Source of the DNA: an uncultured Bradyrhizobium sp.
GTDB taxonomy: Bacteria > Pseudomonadota > Alphaproteobacteria > Rhizobiales > Xanthobacteraceae
Direction: 5' to 3'
Length of the DNA: 54,861 nt
NCBI RefSeq assembly: GCF_936943645.1
Contig: NZ_CAKZJO010000014.1
Coordinates: forward strand, 1 to 54,861
The notes beneath the pieces are model-generated. The model was given only the letters and a program-made list of their open reading frames with translations, made no database searches and was not told the DNA's origin. Positions 1-9,241 of the stretch are shown in pieces. Both the position numbers and the translations under genes were made by a program. Within the stretch, counting starts at the first letter, position 1; each line of letters opens with the position of its first letter.

Positions 1-160
1 GCCGCGTCCACCGCAAGCCCGGCTCGCGATCAAGACGACGACGAGATCGCCCCTCAAGGTAGAGCCGGGATGGGAAACACATACGCCAAAACCGAATTTC
101 GGTAAAGCGAAATATTTTCGGGCGGATGGATTGACAGAGCGCGACCACAGGGGTGGTGCC
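1..160. other. Left edge of window, no confident gene
   Basis: A plus-strand frame is open from base 1 to a TAA at 103-105 (34 codons, with a run of Asp/Glu) and could be the 3' end of a gene that starts outside the window. It is too short to recognise. Nothing else coding is supported before hslO. The dyad that follows at 161-261 is listed separately. Confidence 0.25.
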
Positions 161-261
161 GTAGGGTGGGCAAAGGCGCGCGCTTGCGCGACGTGCCCAC
201 GCATCCTCACCAGTCACACGCAGATCGTGGGCACGGCGCTTTGCGCCTTTGCCCACCCTAC
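161..261. repeat. Palindromic intergenic repeat, family B copy 1
   Basis: The outer arms are inverted copies: GTAGGGTGGGCAAAGGCGC at the left and its reverse complement at the right end, with a less symmetric centre. The same arms recur at 30425-30546. It lies just downstream of the hslO stop and may serve as its transcript end. Confidence 0.75.
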
Positions 262-271
262 GAGAGCTCGC

Positions 272-1279
272 TCACGCGTCTTCCACGCCCGCCTCGTGCG
301 GGGTGAACTGGTAGACCGACGAGCAGAACTCGCAAGTCACCACGACCTTGTCGTCCTTCACCATGGCGGCGCGATCGTCCGGCGAGAAGCTCTTGAGCAT
401 CGAGGCGACCGCGTCGCGCGAGCAGGAGCATTGCGCCTTCAGGGCCAGCGGATTGAACACACGCACGCCGCGCTCGTGGAACAGGCGGAACAGCAGCCGC
501 TCGCCGGAGAGCTCGGGATCGATCAGCTCGACGTCCTCGACGGTCTCGATCAGCGAGCGCGCCTCGACCCAGGCATCGTCCTCCGCGACAGCGTGCACTT
601 CGGCACCTTCGGGCGCGTCGCCGGGATGCAGGTCCGCCTGCCGCGCGCGCTCCGGCGCCTTGGGCAGAAACTGCATCAGCATGCCGCCGGCGCGCCAGCG
701 ATGCTTGCCGCCGTCATTGGAGCGCCATTCCTCGCCGACCGCCAGACGCACCTTGGTCGGGATCTGCTCGGAGCGCAGGAAATATTCGTGGGCGGCGTCT
801 TCCAGGCTGCCGCCGTCGAGCGCGACCAGGCCCTGGTAGCGGCTCATGTCGGGCCCCTGGTCGATGGTCATGGCGAGATGGCCGCGGCCCAGCAGCGTGC
901 CGGAATCCCTGGTATCGCCGAGGCGTGCGGCATCGAAGCGCGCATAGGCACGCAGGCGATCCGGCGCCTGGTAGTCCACCACCAGGAACGACACCGGACC
1001 GTCGGTCTGGGCCTGCAGGATGAAGCGGCCCTCGAATTTCAGCGCCGAGCCGAGCAGCGTCGTCAGCACGATGGCCTCGCCGAGCAGCTTGCCGACCGGC
1101 GCCGGGTAATCGTGCTTGGTCAGGATGTCGTCGAGCGCAGGGCCAAGGCGCACCAGGCGCCCGCGCACGTCGAGCGCGTCGACCTCGTAGGGCAGCACGG
1201 CATCGTCGATCGGAACCGCGGATGGCGCACGAACCGGGCCTTCGGACCCGGTTTTCATGTCAGGGGATTGGGAAACCAT
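272..1279 (-). CDS. hslO: Hsp33 redox-regulated chaperone
   Basis: The 335-aa product matches Hsp33, a cytosolic holdase switched on by oxidation. The C-terminal zinc-binding cysteines are visible as CSCSRDAV and, about 30 residues later, CEFC, the CxC/CxxC arrangement that forms disulfides under oxidative stress. The N-terminal two-thirds carries the usual substrate-binding core. Length is slightly above the typical 290-330 aa. Two start ATGs are possible, at 1279 and 1258, neither with a good ribosome-binding site; the longer is used. The gene lies downstream of argD-argF on the same strand but 300 bp away, separated by a palindromic repeat, so it probably has its own promoter. Confidence 0.93.
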   Translation of the reverse strand: MVSQSPDMKTGSEGPVRAPSAVPIDDAVLPYEVDALDVRGRLVRLGPALDDILTKHDYPAPVGKLLGEAIVLTTLLGSALKFEGRFILQAQTDGPVSFLVVDYQAPDRLRAYARFDAARLGDTRDSGTLLGRGHLAMTIDQGPDMSRYQGLVALDGGSLEDAAHEYFLRSEQIPTKVRLAVGEEWRSNDGGKHRWRAGGMLMQFLPKAPERARQADLHPGDAPEGAEVHAVAEDDAWVEARSLIETVEDVELIDPELSGERLLFRLFHERGVRVFNPLALKAQCSCSRDAVASMLKSFSPDDRAAMVKDDKVVVTCEFCSSVYQFTPHEAGVEDA

Positions 1280-1384
1280 GGGGCGTTATCTGGGGTCGGA
1301 GGGGACGGAATGGAAGGGGCGCGGGCGGTGGTGTGGGGTGCTCCGGATGCGACTGGGATTGTACCAAGCAGTCTCAAACTCAGT

Positions 1385-1539
1385 GTCGTCCCTGGGCGCG
1401 CGATAGCGCGAACCCGGGATCCATAACCACAGGATTGCATCGTAGCACGGGATGACAACTCCGAGTCGTCGCCAAACTCGACCCTGTGGTTATGGGTCCC
1501 GGATCTGCGCGCGCTTGAGGCGCGCTTGTCCGGGACGAC
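1385..1539. repeat. Long palindromic repeat, family A copy 1
   Basis: A two-arm element of about 155 bp. The left arm (GTCGTCCC...CCATAACCAC, degenerate here) and right arm (GTGGTTATGGGTCCCGG...GTCCGGGACGAC) are reverse complements, and each arm can also fold on itself through GTCCCGG/CCGGGAC. It fills most of the 300-bp gap between argF and hslO; nothing else is recognised there. A GANTC site (GAGTC, 1463-1467) sits in the centre. Other copies: 4761-4915, 16173-16333, 17281-17455, 24951-25103. Confidence 0.85.
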
Positions 1540-1579
1540 AGCGGAGTGTGTGAGGCGGCCGCCGGGCTTCCAGCTCGGC

Positions 1580-2515
1580 CTACTTCACCGCGTCAAAACA
1601 CCAGGCCAGAATGCCCTTCTGCGCGTGCAGGCGGTTTTCGGCCTCGTCGAACACGACCGACTGCGGGCCGTCGATCACCTCGTCGGTGACCTCCTCGCCG
1701 CGATGGGCGGGGAGACAGTGCATGAACAGCGCGTCGGGCTTGGCGAGCGACATCAGCTTGCTGTTGACCTGGTAGGGCTTGAGCACGTTGTGGCGGTGCT
1801 CGCCTTCCTTGTCGCCCATCGACACCCAGGTGTCGGTGACGACGCAATCGGCGCCGCGCACGGCGGCTTCCGGATCGGTGCCGAGCATGATCGGCGCGCC
1901 CGTCGCCTTGACCCAGTCGCGCATCGCCTTTTTCGGCGCGAGCTCGGGAGGGGTGGCGACGTTGAGCTGGAATTTGAAGCGCTCGGCGGCATGCGCCCAG
2001 GACGCCAGCACGTTGTTGTCGTCGCCGGTCCAGGCCACCGTCTTGCCCTCGATCGAGCCGCGATGCTCCTCATAGGTCATGAGGTCGGCCATCACCTGGC
2101 ACGGATGCGAACGCCGCGTCAGGCCGTTGATGACGGGCACCGTCGCGTATTCCGCAAGCTCGAGCAGCGCGTCGTGATTGAGGATGCGGATCATGATGGC
2201 ATCGACATAGCGCGAGAGAACGCGTGCGGTGTCGGCGATGGTCTCGCCGCGGCCGAGCTGCATCTCGGCGCCGGTGAGCATGATGGGCTCGCCGCCGAGC
2301 TGGCGCATGGCGACGTCGAACGAGACGCGGGTGCGGGTCGAGGGACGCTCGAAGATCATCGCCAGCGTCTTGCCTTCGAGCGGCCGCACCGGCTGATGCG
2401 CCTTCTGCTTCGCCTTCATGGCGGAGGAGGCCGCGAGCATGCGCTTGAGCTCCGACAACGGCAGCTCGTTGATGTCGAGGAAGTGCTTCGGTGCCTTGGT
2501 GGGAGACTTGCTCAT
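1580..2515 (-). CDS. argF: Ornithine carbamoyltransferase
   Basis: A 311-aa cytosolic enzyme converting ornithine and carbamoyl phosphate to citrulline in arginine synthesis. Signature motifs are present in order: STRTR (carbamoyl phosphate binding), HPCQ, and HCLP near the C terminus (ornithine side). The frame stays open far upstream into argD, but the true start is the ATG at 2515, which shares its A with the argD stop (TGATG), so the two genes are translationally coupled. Length is normal for the family. The name argF rather than argI follows usage for the anabolic enzyme next to argD. Confidence 0.96.
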   Translation of the reverse strand: MSKSPTKAPKHFLDINELPLSELKRMLAASSAMKAKQKAHQPVRPLEGKTLAMIFERPSTRTRVSFDVAMRQLGGEPIMLTGAEMQLGRGETIADTARVLSRYVDAIMIRILNHDALLELAEYATVPVINGLTRRSHPCQVMADLMTYEEHRGSIEGKTVAWTGDDNNVLASWAHAAERFKFQLNVATPPELAPKKAMRDWVKATGAPIMLGTDPEAAVRGADCVVTDTWVSMGDKEGEHRHNVLKPYQVNSKLMSLAKPDALFMHCLPAHRGEEVTDEVIDGPQSVVFDEAENRLHAQKGILAWCFDAVK

Positions 2516-3723
2516 CAGCTTGCCGCCCGCTTGGTCTGACTGGAGGAGATCGCGGTGCAGGCGCGCTCCAGCCTGCTGACGCTGTCCTCGATCTCGGCTT
2601 CGGTGACGATCAAAGGCGGCAGGAAGCGCACGACATTGTCGCCGGCCCCGACCGTGAGCAGCTTTTCGTTGCGCAAGGCGGCGACGAGATCGCCGGAGGG
2701 CACCACGGCCTTGATGCCGATCAGCAGGCCCTCGCCGCGCACCTCGCTGACGATGTCGGGGTGCCGGTCGATCACGGAGGCGAGCTTCTGCTTGAGCAGC
2801 AGCGACATCTTCTGCACGTGGTCGAAGAAGCCGGGCTTGAGCATGACGTCGAGCACCGCATTGGCCGCCGAGATCGCCAGCGGATTGCCGCCGAAGGTGG
2901 AGCCGTGCGAGCCGGGGCCCATGCCGGCGGCCGCGTCCGCGGTCGCCAGCACAGCACCGATCGGAAAGCCGCCGCCGAGTGCCTTCGCCAGCGACATCAC
3001 GTCGGGCGTGACGCCGGTGCGCCGATAGGCGAACAGATCGCCGGCGCGGCCCATGCCGGTCTGCACCTCGTCGAAGGCGAGCAGCAGGCCCTTCTCGTCG
3101 CAGAGCTGGCGCAAAGCCTTCAGGAAGGTCGGCGGCGCCGAGCGCACGCCGCCCTCGCCCTGGATCGGCTCGATCAGGATGCCGGCAGTGTTCGGACCGA
3201 TCGCCTTCTTCACCGCCTCGATGTCGCCATGCTGCACCTGGTCGAAGCCGTCCATCGGCGGGCCGAAACCTTCGAGATATTTTGCAGAGCCGGTCGCGGC
3301 GAGCGTTGCCAGCGTGCGGCCGTGGAAGGCGCCTTCGAAGGTGATGAGGCGATAGCGCTCCGGATGGCCCTTGGAGAAATGATGATGGCGGACCAGCTTG
3401 ATCACGCCCTCCAGCGCCTCGGCGCCGGAATTGCAGAAGAACACGAAGTCCGCAAAGCTCTCGTTGCACAGGCGGCTCGCGAGCTTTTCGCCGTCCGGGC
3501 TCTGGAACAGGTTCGACATGTGCCAGAGCTTGGTCGCCTGCTCCTGCAGCGCCTTGATCAGATGCGGATGGCAATGGCCGAGCGCGTTCACGGCAACGCC
3601 CGAGGTGAAGTCGAGATAGCGGTCGCCATTGGTCGCGATCAGCCAGCAGCCTTCGCCGCGCTCAAAACCGAGATCGGCCCTGGCAAAAACGGGGAGCAAA
3701 TGCGGGGCTGCGCTGTTAGTCAT
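2515..3723 (-). CDS. argD: Acetylornithine/succinyldiaminopimelate aminotransferase
   Basis: A 402-aa class III PLP-dependent aminotransferase. The DEVQTGMGR block precedes the PLP lysine in SLAKALGGG, as in ArgD. It transaminates N-acetylornithine in arginine synthesis and, in many bacteria, also acts in lysine synthesis. An in-frame GTG lies three codons upstream (3732), but the ATG at 3723 is preferred. It is first gene of an argD-argF operon; the upstream leader carries a strong hairpin at 3801-3823. Confidence 0.95.
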   Translation of the reverse strand: MTNSAAPHLLPVFARADLGFERGEGCWLIATNGDRYLDFTSGVAVNALGHCHPHLIKALQEQATKLWHMSNLFQSPDGEKLASRLCNESFADFVFFCNSGAEALEGVIKLVRHHHFSKGHPERYRLITFEGAFHGRTLATLAATGSAKYLEGFGPPMDGFDQVQHGDIEAVKKAIGPNTAGILIEPIQGEGGVRSAPPTFLKALRQLCDEKGLLLAFDEVQTGMGRAGDLFAYRRTGVTPDVMSLAKALGGGFPIGAVLATADAAAGMGPGSHGSTFGGNPLAISAANAVLDVMLKPGFFDHVQKMSLLLKQKLASVIDRHPDIVSEVRGEGLLIGIKAVVPSGDLVAALRNEKLLTVGAGDNVVRFLPPLIVTEAEIEDSVSRLERACTAISSSQTKRAAS

Positions 3724-3800
3724 GACGGCCACTTGAATGTTGCGGACGGTGTGATGGTTGCATTGCGCAACGCACCATTGACCGGCCCGGAAAACGAAAC

Positions 3801-3823
3801 GTGCCGCCTTTTAAGGGCGGCAC
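3801..3823. promoter_or_regulatory. Hairpin in the argD leader
   Basis: Perfect 8-bp arms GTGCCGCC and GGCGGCAC with a 7-nt loop, about 80 bp upstream of the argD start and transcribed with it if the promoter is further upstream. On either strand it could end or attenuate transcription. No T-run follows on the argD strand, so a classic terminator is not evident. Confidence 0.5.
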
Positions 3824-3887
3824 GCGGGAGCATCTTAGGCCTGGTGAAACGGGTGTCAATGCCACCCGGAAAGCCTCAGGAAACGCT

Positions 3888-4101
3888 GATTCCGTAGTCT
3901 TGCGGTGGCGATTTTGCGGGTTTTTCACCACGGAACATGTGGAAGCGAGTCGGCGGACTCTTGCGCGTGAGTCACGCCATATTGTAGCGTTTGGACTGTC
4001 AGATACGACATCTCGTGCAGCGGTTCTGATCCCAAGAGTCCTCATGTACCGGCGTAAACGTTCGGGCGGCAGTCAAGCGCCCGGCGAGCCTTAAGGGATT
4101 C
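3888..4101. promoter_or_regulatory. Cluster of six GANTC methylation sites upstream of gcrA
   Basis: Sites read directly: GATTC 3888-3892, GAGTC 3947-3951, GACTC 3956-3960, GAGTC 3969-3973, GAGTC 4036-4040, GATTC 4097-4101. GANTC is the CcrM methylation sequence in alphaproteobacteria and methylated GANTC is known to recruit GcrA. The 450-bp gap between argD and gcrA holds no gene that I can support, so the cluster most likely belongs to the gcrA promoter. Confidence 0.65.
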
Positions 4102-4182
4102 TGGCGGCACGGGTTTTTCGAGGCTTAGGCATTCGCCGCAAGGGCGCCAGGACGGCAGCCGCGTGGCGAGGGAAAGGGTGCA

Positions 4183-4695
4183 ATGACGGTTTTGACCTGG
4201 TCCGACGATCGCGTCGAGCAGCTGAAAAAGCTCTGGGAGGCCGGATTGTCGGCCAGCCAGATCGCGGCTGAGCTCGGCAATGTGACCCGCAATGCCGTGA
4301 TCGGCAAAGTGCACAGGCTCGGTCTGTCCGGCCGCGCCAAGAGCCCTTCATCGGCAGCGCCGCGGCCGCGCAAGGCGCGTCCCGCGCAGCACATGATGCG
4401 GGTGACCCGCCCGATCGCGCGCGGCAACACCGCGCTGGCGCAGGCTTTCGAGGTCGAGGTCGAGGCCGAGCCCGTTACCTACGACAACGTGGTGCCGATG
4501 AGCCAGCGGCTGTCGCTGCTCGAATTGAACGAGGCGACCTGCCACTGGCCGGTCGGCGATCCATCGAGCCCGGATTTCTTCTTCTGCGGCGGCAAGGCGC
4601 TCTCGGGCCTGCCCTACTGCGCCCAGCACTCGCGCGTGGCGTATCAGCCGGCGGCGGATCGCCGGCGTGCGCCGGCCAAGCCGGGCCCGCGCTGA
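4183..4695 (+). CDS. gcrA: GcrA cell-cycle regulator
   Basis: A 170-aa protein starting MTVLTWSDDRVEQLKKLWEA, the typical GcrA N-terminal helix-turn-helix (residues about 1-50, with SASQIAAELG and VTRNAVIGKVHRLGLSGR). The C-terminal third has the Cys-containing RNA polymerase sigma-70 interacting region (ATCHWPVGDP, FFCGGKAL, YCAQHS). In Caulobacter GcrA binds RNA polymerase holoenzyme and activates promoters with CcrM-methylated GANTC. Length is standard. The upstream region is rich in GANTC, which suggests that methylation state feeds back on its own gene. Confidence 0.95.
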   Translation: MTVLTWSDDRVEQLKKLWEAGLSASQIAAELGNVTRNAVIGKVHRLGLSGRAKSPSSAAPRPRKARPAQHMMRVTRPIARGNTALAQAFEVEVEAEPVTYDNVVPMSQRLSLLELNEATCHWPVGDPSSPDFFFCGGKALSGLPYCAQHSRVAYQPAADRRRAPAKPGPR

Positions 4696-4760
4696 GATCG
4701 CGGATTTCGCTGAATGCAAGGACGGCAGCCGTCACACGATGACGGCTCAAGACATCCGAT

Positions 4761-4915
4761 GTCGTCCCGGACAAGCGCGCCAAAAGCGTGCGCAGATCCG
4801 GGACCCATAACCACCGCAAGGCGTGGTTACGGGGACTCGGAGTTACCTTTTCGCAAGACAATCACACCCTGTGGTTATGGGTCCCGGATCTGCGCTGACG
4901 CTTGTCCGGGACGAC
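4761..4915. repeat. Long palindromic repeat, family A copy 2
   Basis: Left arm GTCGTCCCGGACAAGCGCGC...GATCCGGGACCCATAACCAC, right arm the reverse complement, with a central GACTC (4834-4838). It lies between the convergent genes gcrA and phoB and is well placed as a bidirectional transcript end. Confidence 0.88.
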
Positions 4916-4948
4916 ACTGAGAGTGTCGCAATAGCTCGCTAAACCAGC

Positions 4949-5656
4949 TTACGTCGTCTCGGCCTTCGCGAAGCGATCATCCAGCGCGTAGCCGGCGCCG
5001 CGGACGGTGCGGATGGGATCCTGCTCGCGGCCGAGATTGAGCAGCTTGCGCAGACGGCCAATATGCACGTCCACGGTGCGCTCGTCGATGTAGATGTCGC
5101 GGCCCCAGACGCTGTCGAGCAGCTGCTCACGCGAGAACACGCGGCCGGGATGCTCCAGGAAGAACTCCAGGAGGCGATATTCGGTCGGGCCGAGATCGAT
5201 CGGCCGGCCGGAACGCGCCACGCGGCGCTTGTCGCGGTCGAGCTCGATGTCGCCAAAGGCGAGCACGGTGGCGAGCCGCTCGGGGCTGGCGCGCCTGAGC
5301 AGGCCCTTCACGCGCGCCAGAAGCTCCGGCACCGAGAACGGCTTGACGATGTAATCGTCGGCGCCGGTCGCAAGGCCGCGCACCCGCTCGCTCTCCTCGC
5401 CGCGCGCGGTGAGCATGATGATCGGCAGCTGCTTGGTCTCGGGCCGGGTACGCAGGCGCCGGCACAGCTCGATGCCTGACAGCCCCGGCAGCATCCAGTC
5501 GAGCACGATCAGATCGGGGATGTGTTCCTTGAGGCGGGTGTCGGCGTCGTCGCCGCGCATCACCGTCTCGACGTCATAGCCGTCGCCTTCGAGGTTGTAG
5601 CGGAGAAGCTCGGTGAGAGCTTCCTCGTCCTCAACCACCATAATGCGTGCGCCCAT
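4949..5656 (-). CDS. phoB: Phosphate regulon response regulator PhoB
   Basis: A 235-aa OmpR-class regulator. The receiver domain (residues 1-120) has the acidic pocket VVEDEE, the phospho-acceptor Asp53 in DLIVLDWMLPG, and the conserved Lys in IVKPF. The C-terminal winged helix (about 130-230) contains the usual RVFSREQLLDSVWG and DVHIGRLRKLL blocks. It should activate promoters bearing a Pho box, such as the one at 10356-10373. It is last in the phosphate operon, 22 bp after phoU, with AAGGAG ahead of its ATG. Confidence 0.96.
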   Translation of the reverse strand: MGARIMVVEDEEALTELLRYNLEGDGYDVETVMRGDDADTRLKEHIPDLIVLDWMLPGLSGIELCRRLRTRPETKQLPIIMLTARGEESERVRGLATGADDYIVKPFSVPELLARVKGLLRRASPERLATVLAFGDIELDRDKRRVARSGRPIDLGPTEYRLLEFFLEHPGRVFSREQLLDSVWGRDIYIDERTVDVHIGRLRKLLNLGREQDPIRTVRGAGYALDDRFAKAETT

Positions 5657-5678
5657 GGTGTCGTCGCTCCTTAGGTCT

Positions 5679-6395
5679 TCAGGTATTCGGGATCGTCGTG
5701 GCGAACGTCGTCATGTCGCCCTTCGGCCGCTTGTCGGTGATCGCCTGGCCCTCGATCATGTAGAACACGGTCTCGGCGATGTTGGTGGCGTGGTCGCCGA
5801 TGCGCTCGATGTTCTTGGCGCAGAACATCAGATGGATGCAGAACGAGATGTTGCGCGGATCCTCCATCATGTAGGTGAGGAGCTCGCGGAACAGCGAGGT
5901 GCAGATCGCATCGACCTCCTCGTCGCCCTTCCACACCGCCATCGCCGCCGGCAGATCGTGCGCGGCATAGGCGTCCAGCACGCTCTTGACCTGCTGCTGC
6001 ACGAGGTCGGTCATGTGCTCGAGGCCGCGGAACAGCTTGAGCGGATGGAAATCGGTCTCCAGCGCGGCGACGCGCTTGCCCATGTTCTTGGCGAGGTCGC
6101 CGATCCGCTCGAGGTCGGTCGCAACGCGCATGGCACCGACGATCTCGCGCAGGTCGACGGCCATCGGCTGGCGGCGGGCGATGGTGAGCACGGCGCGCTC
6201 CTCGATGCGCCGCTGCAGCGCGTCGAGATCGGCGTCGATGGTGACGACGCGCTGGCCGAGCGCGACGTCGCGGCGGATCAGCGCATCGACGGAATCGACG
6301 ATCATGCGCTCGGCGATGCCGCCCATCTCGGCGACCAGGCGGGTGAGCTCCTGGAGGTCGGTGTCGAAGGCCTTTGCGGTATGTTCAGTACCCAT
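5679..6395 (-). CDS. phoU: Phosphate signalling protein PhoU
   Basis: A 238-aa all-helical protein with two PhoU repeats, each containing the metal-binding-type patch (ERIGDLAKNM and ERIGDHATNI). PhoU links the Pst transporter to PhoR and keeps the Pho regulon off when phosphate is plentiful. It starts at an ATG behind GAGGAG, 11 bp after pstB, and is followed by phoB, the normal alphaproteobacterial order. Confidence 0.96.
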   Translation of the reverse strand: MGTEHTAKAFDTDLQELTRLVAEMGGIAERMIVDSVDALIRRDVALGQRVVTIDADLDALQRRIEERAVLTIARRQPMAVDLREIVGAMRVATDLERIGDLAKNMGKRVAALETDFHPLKLFRGLEHMTDLVQQQVKSVLDAYAAHDLPAAMAVWKGDEEVDAICTSLFRELLTYMMEDPRNISFCIHLMFCAKNIERIGDHATNIAETVFYMIEGQAITDKRPKGDMTTFATTIPNT

Positions 6396-6406
6396 ATTGC
6401 GTCTCC

Positions 6407-7225
6407 TCAGCCGAACCGGCCGGTAATGTAGTCCTGCGTGCGCCGGTCGGTCGGCGACGTGAAGATCTTGCTGGTGTCGTCGAACTCGATCAGCTCACCG
6501 AGATACATGAAGGCGGTCTTGTCGGAGACGCGGGCCGCCTGCTGCATGTTGTGGGTGACGATCGCGATCGTGTAGTTCTCCGACAGTTCCTGGATCAGCT
6601 CCTCGACCTTGGCGGTCGAGATCGGATCGAGCGCCGAGCAGGGCTCGTCGAACAGGATCACCTCGGGCCGAACCGCCACGGTGCGGGCGATGCACAGGCG
6701 CTGCTGCTGGCCGCCGGAGAGCGACAGGCCGGAGGCGTTGAGCTTGTCCTTGACCTCGTTCCACAGCGCGCCGCCGCGCAGCGCCTTCTCGACGCGGTCG
6801 TCCATCTCGGACTTCGAGATCTTCTCGTAGAGGCGGATGCCGAAGGCGATGTTCTCGTAGATCGTCATCGGGAACGGCGTCGGCTTCTGGAACACCATGC
6901 CGACCCGGGCGCGCAGCAGATTGAGGTCGAGCTTGGGGTCGAGGATGTTGGTCTGGTCCAGCATCAGCTGGCCGGTGACGCGCTGGCCCGGATAGAGGTC
7001 GTACATCCGGTTGAAGATGCGCAGCAGCGTGGACTTGCCGCAACCGGACGGGCCGATGAACGCGGTGACGCGATTGGTGCCGAGCGTCAGATTGATGTTC
7101 TTCAGCGCGTGGTGCTCGCCGTAATAGAAATTGAGGTTGCGCACCGTCACCTTGGCCGGCGCCTCCGGCAACGGGTGCGAGGCGAGGTGAGCGTTGGAAC
7201 TCATGGATACGGACAAATCGGTCAT
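6407..7225 (-). CDS. pstB: Phosphate ABC transporter ATP-binding protein PstB
   Basis: A 272-aa ABC ATPase. Walker A is GPSGCGKST, the signature is LSGGQQQRL, and Walker B is [13 protein letters not shown]. The substrate is inorganic phosphate. The start used is the ATG at 7225, which overlaps the pstA stop by four bases (ATGA); the longer open frame upstream is spurious. It is part of pstSCAB-phoU-phoB. Confidence 0.97.
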   Translation of the reverse strand: MTDLSVSMSSNAHLASHPLPEAPAKVTVRNLNFYYGEHHALKNINLTLGTNRVTAFIGPSGCGKSTLLRIFNRMYDLYPGQRVTGQLMLDQTNILDPKLDLNLLRARVGMVFQKPTPFPMTIYENIAFGIRLYEKISKSEMDDRVEKALRGGALWNEVKDKLNASGLSLSGGQQQRLCIARTVAVRPEVILFDEPCSALDPISTAKVEELIQELSENYTIAIVTHNMQQAARVSDKTAFMYLGELIEFDDTSKIFTSPTDRRTQDYITGRFG

Positions 7226-8067
7226 TTTGCAGTCCTCTCGGCGCCGAGGATGCGGGCGCCAATGTTCAGGGCAAGCACGGTGAGCGTGATCAGCAGCGCG
7301 CCGCTCCAGGCGAGCTGCTTCCAATAGGCGTAGGGGCTCTGCACGAAATTGTTGATGGTGACGGGCAGGTTCGCCATCGTCTTGTTCAGGCCGAGGCTGA
7401 AGAACTGGTTCGACAGCGCGGTGAAGAGCAGCGGCGCCGTCTCGCCGGCGACGCGGGCGGTGGCCAACAGAACGCCGGTGATGAGGCCCGACCGGGCCGC
7501 ACGGTAGGCGATGCGCTTGATCACCAGCGAGCGCGGCAGGCCGAGCGCGCTTGCCGCCTCGCGCAGCGCGTTCGGCACCAGCAGCAGCATGTCCTCGGTG
7601 GTGCGCAGCACCACCGGGATGACGATGACGGCGAGCGCGAGCGCGCCCGCGATTGCCGAGAAGCCGCGCATCGGCACCACCACCGCGCCATAGATGAACA
7701 GGCCGATGATGATCGAGGGCGCCGAGAGCAGGATGTCGTTGATGAAGCGGATCACCGAGGTCAGGCGGTCGTTGCGGCCGTACTCGGCGAGATAGGTGCC
7801 GGCGAACAGGCCGAGCGGCGCGCCGATGCCGACGCCGAGCACGGTCATGATCAGCGAGCCGACGATGGCGTTGAGCAGGCCGCCTTCGGTCGAGCCGGGC
7901 GGCGGCGTGTTCTCGGTGAAGAGCTGGAGATTGAGCCCCGCGACGCCGTTGTAGAGCAGCGTGATCAGGATCAGCGCGAGCCAGGTGACGCCGAACGCTG
8001 CGGCGGCAATACAGAGCCCTCGGACCACGATGTCCTTGCGGCGGCGGCGTGAATAGATCGGGTTCAT
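7222..8067 (-). CDS. pstA: Phosphate ABC transporter permease PstA
   Basis: A 281-aa inner-membrane permease with about six hydrophobic helices and the EAA-type cytoplasmic loop ([22 protein letters not shown]) that contacts PstB. It forms the phosphate channel with PstC. It starts one base after the pstC stop and overlaps pstB by four bases, indicating tight translational coupling. Confidence 0.96.
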   Translation of the reverse strand: MNPIYSRRRRKDIVVRGLCIAAAAFGVTWLALILITLLYNGVAGLNLQLFTENTPPPGSTEGGLLNAIVGSLIMTVLGVGIGAPLGLFAGTYLAEYGRNDRLTSVIRFINDILLSAPSIIIGLFIYGAVVVPMRGFSAIAGALALAVIVIPVVLRTTEDMLLLVPNALREAASALGLPRSLVIKRIAYRAARSGLITGVLLATARVAGETAPLLFTALSNQFFSLGLNKTMANLPVTINNFVQSPYAYWKQLAWSGALLITLTVLALNIGARILGAERTAK

Positions 8068-8068
8068 G

Positions 8069-9058
8069 TCACTTCCCCGCCTTCTTTTCCAGGCGCAGCA
8101 GCATCAGCCGCGCGGCCGCGAGCACGAAGAACGTCAGCACGAACAGCAGGAGGCCGAGCAGGATCAGCCCGGACTGGTGCAGGCCGTCGCTCTCGGCGAA
8201 CTCGGAGGCGATCGCCGCCGAGATCGTGGTGCCCGGGGCGAAGATCGACGACGAGATCCGGAACGAATTGCCGATGATGAAGGTCACCGCCATGGTCTCG
8301 CCGAGCGCGCGGCCCAGCGCCAGCATGACCCCGCCGATGATGCCGACGCGGGTGTAGGGGATCACCACGCTGCGGACGACTTCCCAGGTGGTGCAGCCGA
8401 CGCCGTAGGCGGCTTCCTTCAGCACCGGCGGCACCGTCTTGAACACGTCGACCGAGATCGAGGTGATGAAGGGCAGCACCATGATGGCGAGGATCAGCGC
8501 GGCGTTGAACAGGCTGAGATAGGACGGGGGGCCTGCGAAGATCGCGCCCAGCACGGGCACGCCGTCGAAGATCCTGATCATGAAGGGCTGGAAGGTGTTG
8601 GCCAGGAACGGGCCGAGCACGAAGAAGCCCCACATGCCGTAGATGATGGAGGGAATGCCGGCGAGCAGCTCGACCGCCATGCCGATCGGGCGGCGCAGCC
8701 ATTGCGGGCAGAGCTCGGTGAGGAAGATCGCAATGCCGAGACCGACCGGAATGGCGATCAGCATCGCGATGAAGGAGGTGACGAGCGTGCCGTACATCGG
8801 GCCGAGCGCGCCGAGCACGGGCGGATCTGCCGACGGCGCCCATCGCTGCGTCCACAGGAAGGAGAGGCCGTATTCCTTGATCGCCGGGAACGCGCCGACG
8901 ATCAGGGAGATGATGATGCCGCCGAGGATCAGCAGCACCGAGATCGCGGACAACCGCGTGATCCAGTAAAAGGTGACGTCACCGAGCTTGAACGCGCTCA
9001 AGGCCTTGGCGCGGTCATACGGTCCGGCGTCGTCGATTACGTCGCTCTGAACGGCCAT
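8069..9058 (-). CDS. pstC: Phosphate ABC transporter permease PstC
   Basis: A 329-aa permease with six predicted membrane helices and the EAA-type loop ([22 protein letters not shown]). It pairs with PstA. ATG at 9058 is used; a GTG three codons upstream is also in frame. Unlike the other tightly packed pst genes it is separated from pstS by about 180 bp, most of it the palindromic repeat at 9121-9232. Confidence 0.95.
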   Translation of the reverse strand: MAVQSDVIDDAGPYDRAKALSAFKLGDVTFYWITRLSAISVLLILGGIIISLIVGAFPAIKEYGLSFLWTQRWAPSADPPVLGALGPMYGTLVTSFIAMLIAIPVGLGIAIFLTELCPQWLRRPIGMAVELLAGIPSIIYGMWGFFVLGPFLANTFQPFMIRIFDGVPVLGAIFAGPPSYLSLFNAALILAIMVLPFITSISVDVFKTVPPVLKEAAYGVGCTTWEVVRSVVIPYTRVGIIGGVMLALGRALGETMAVTFIIGNSFRISSSIFAPGTTISAAIASEFAESDGLHQSGLILLGLLLFVLTFFVLAAARLMLLRLEKKAGK

Positions 9059-9120
9059 CTCTGCCACGCCGATCCCCTGTACCCGTTATATATACGCTTG
9101 TTCTTGGTGTTTTTGGTGCC

Positions 9121-9232
9121 GTGCCCCGGATGCGGCGCAGCGCGAAGTGCTGCGACGCAGAGCCGGGGCCCAGCTCTTGTGGGTCCCGGCTCTGCGGAGC
9201 GGCATTTCATGCCGCACCGCGTCCGGGACACG
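9121..9232. repeat. Palindromic repeat, family C copy 1, between pstS and pstC
   Basis: The outer ends are complementary (GTGCCCCGGATGCGG against its inverted form at the right), with a second inner dyad around GAGCCGGGGCC and GGGTCCCGGCTC. The same element lies between boxC and boxB at 18953-19070. It stands inside an operon just after the binding-protein gene, where such structures commonly protect the upstream message or reduce read-through. Confidence 0.8.
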
Positions 9233-9241
9233 AGACCTTGC

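Noticed and set aside
131..1426. 431-codon plus-strand open frame opposite hslO
   Set aside because: It is the antisense shadow of hslO in GC-rich DNA, with His/Arg/Gly-rich composition and no family resemblance.
1580..3574. 664-codon frame extending argF upstream through argD
   Set aside because: The extension is an alternate frame of argD. The argF start at 2515 gives the family length and a TGATG junction.
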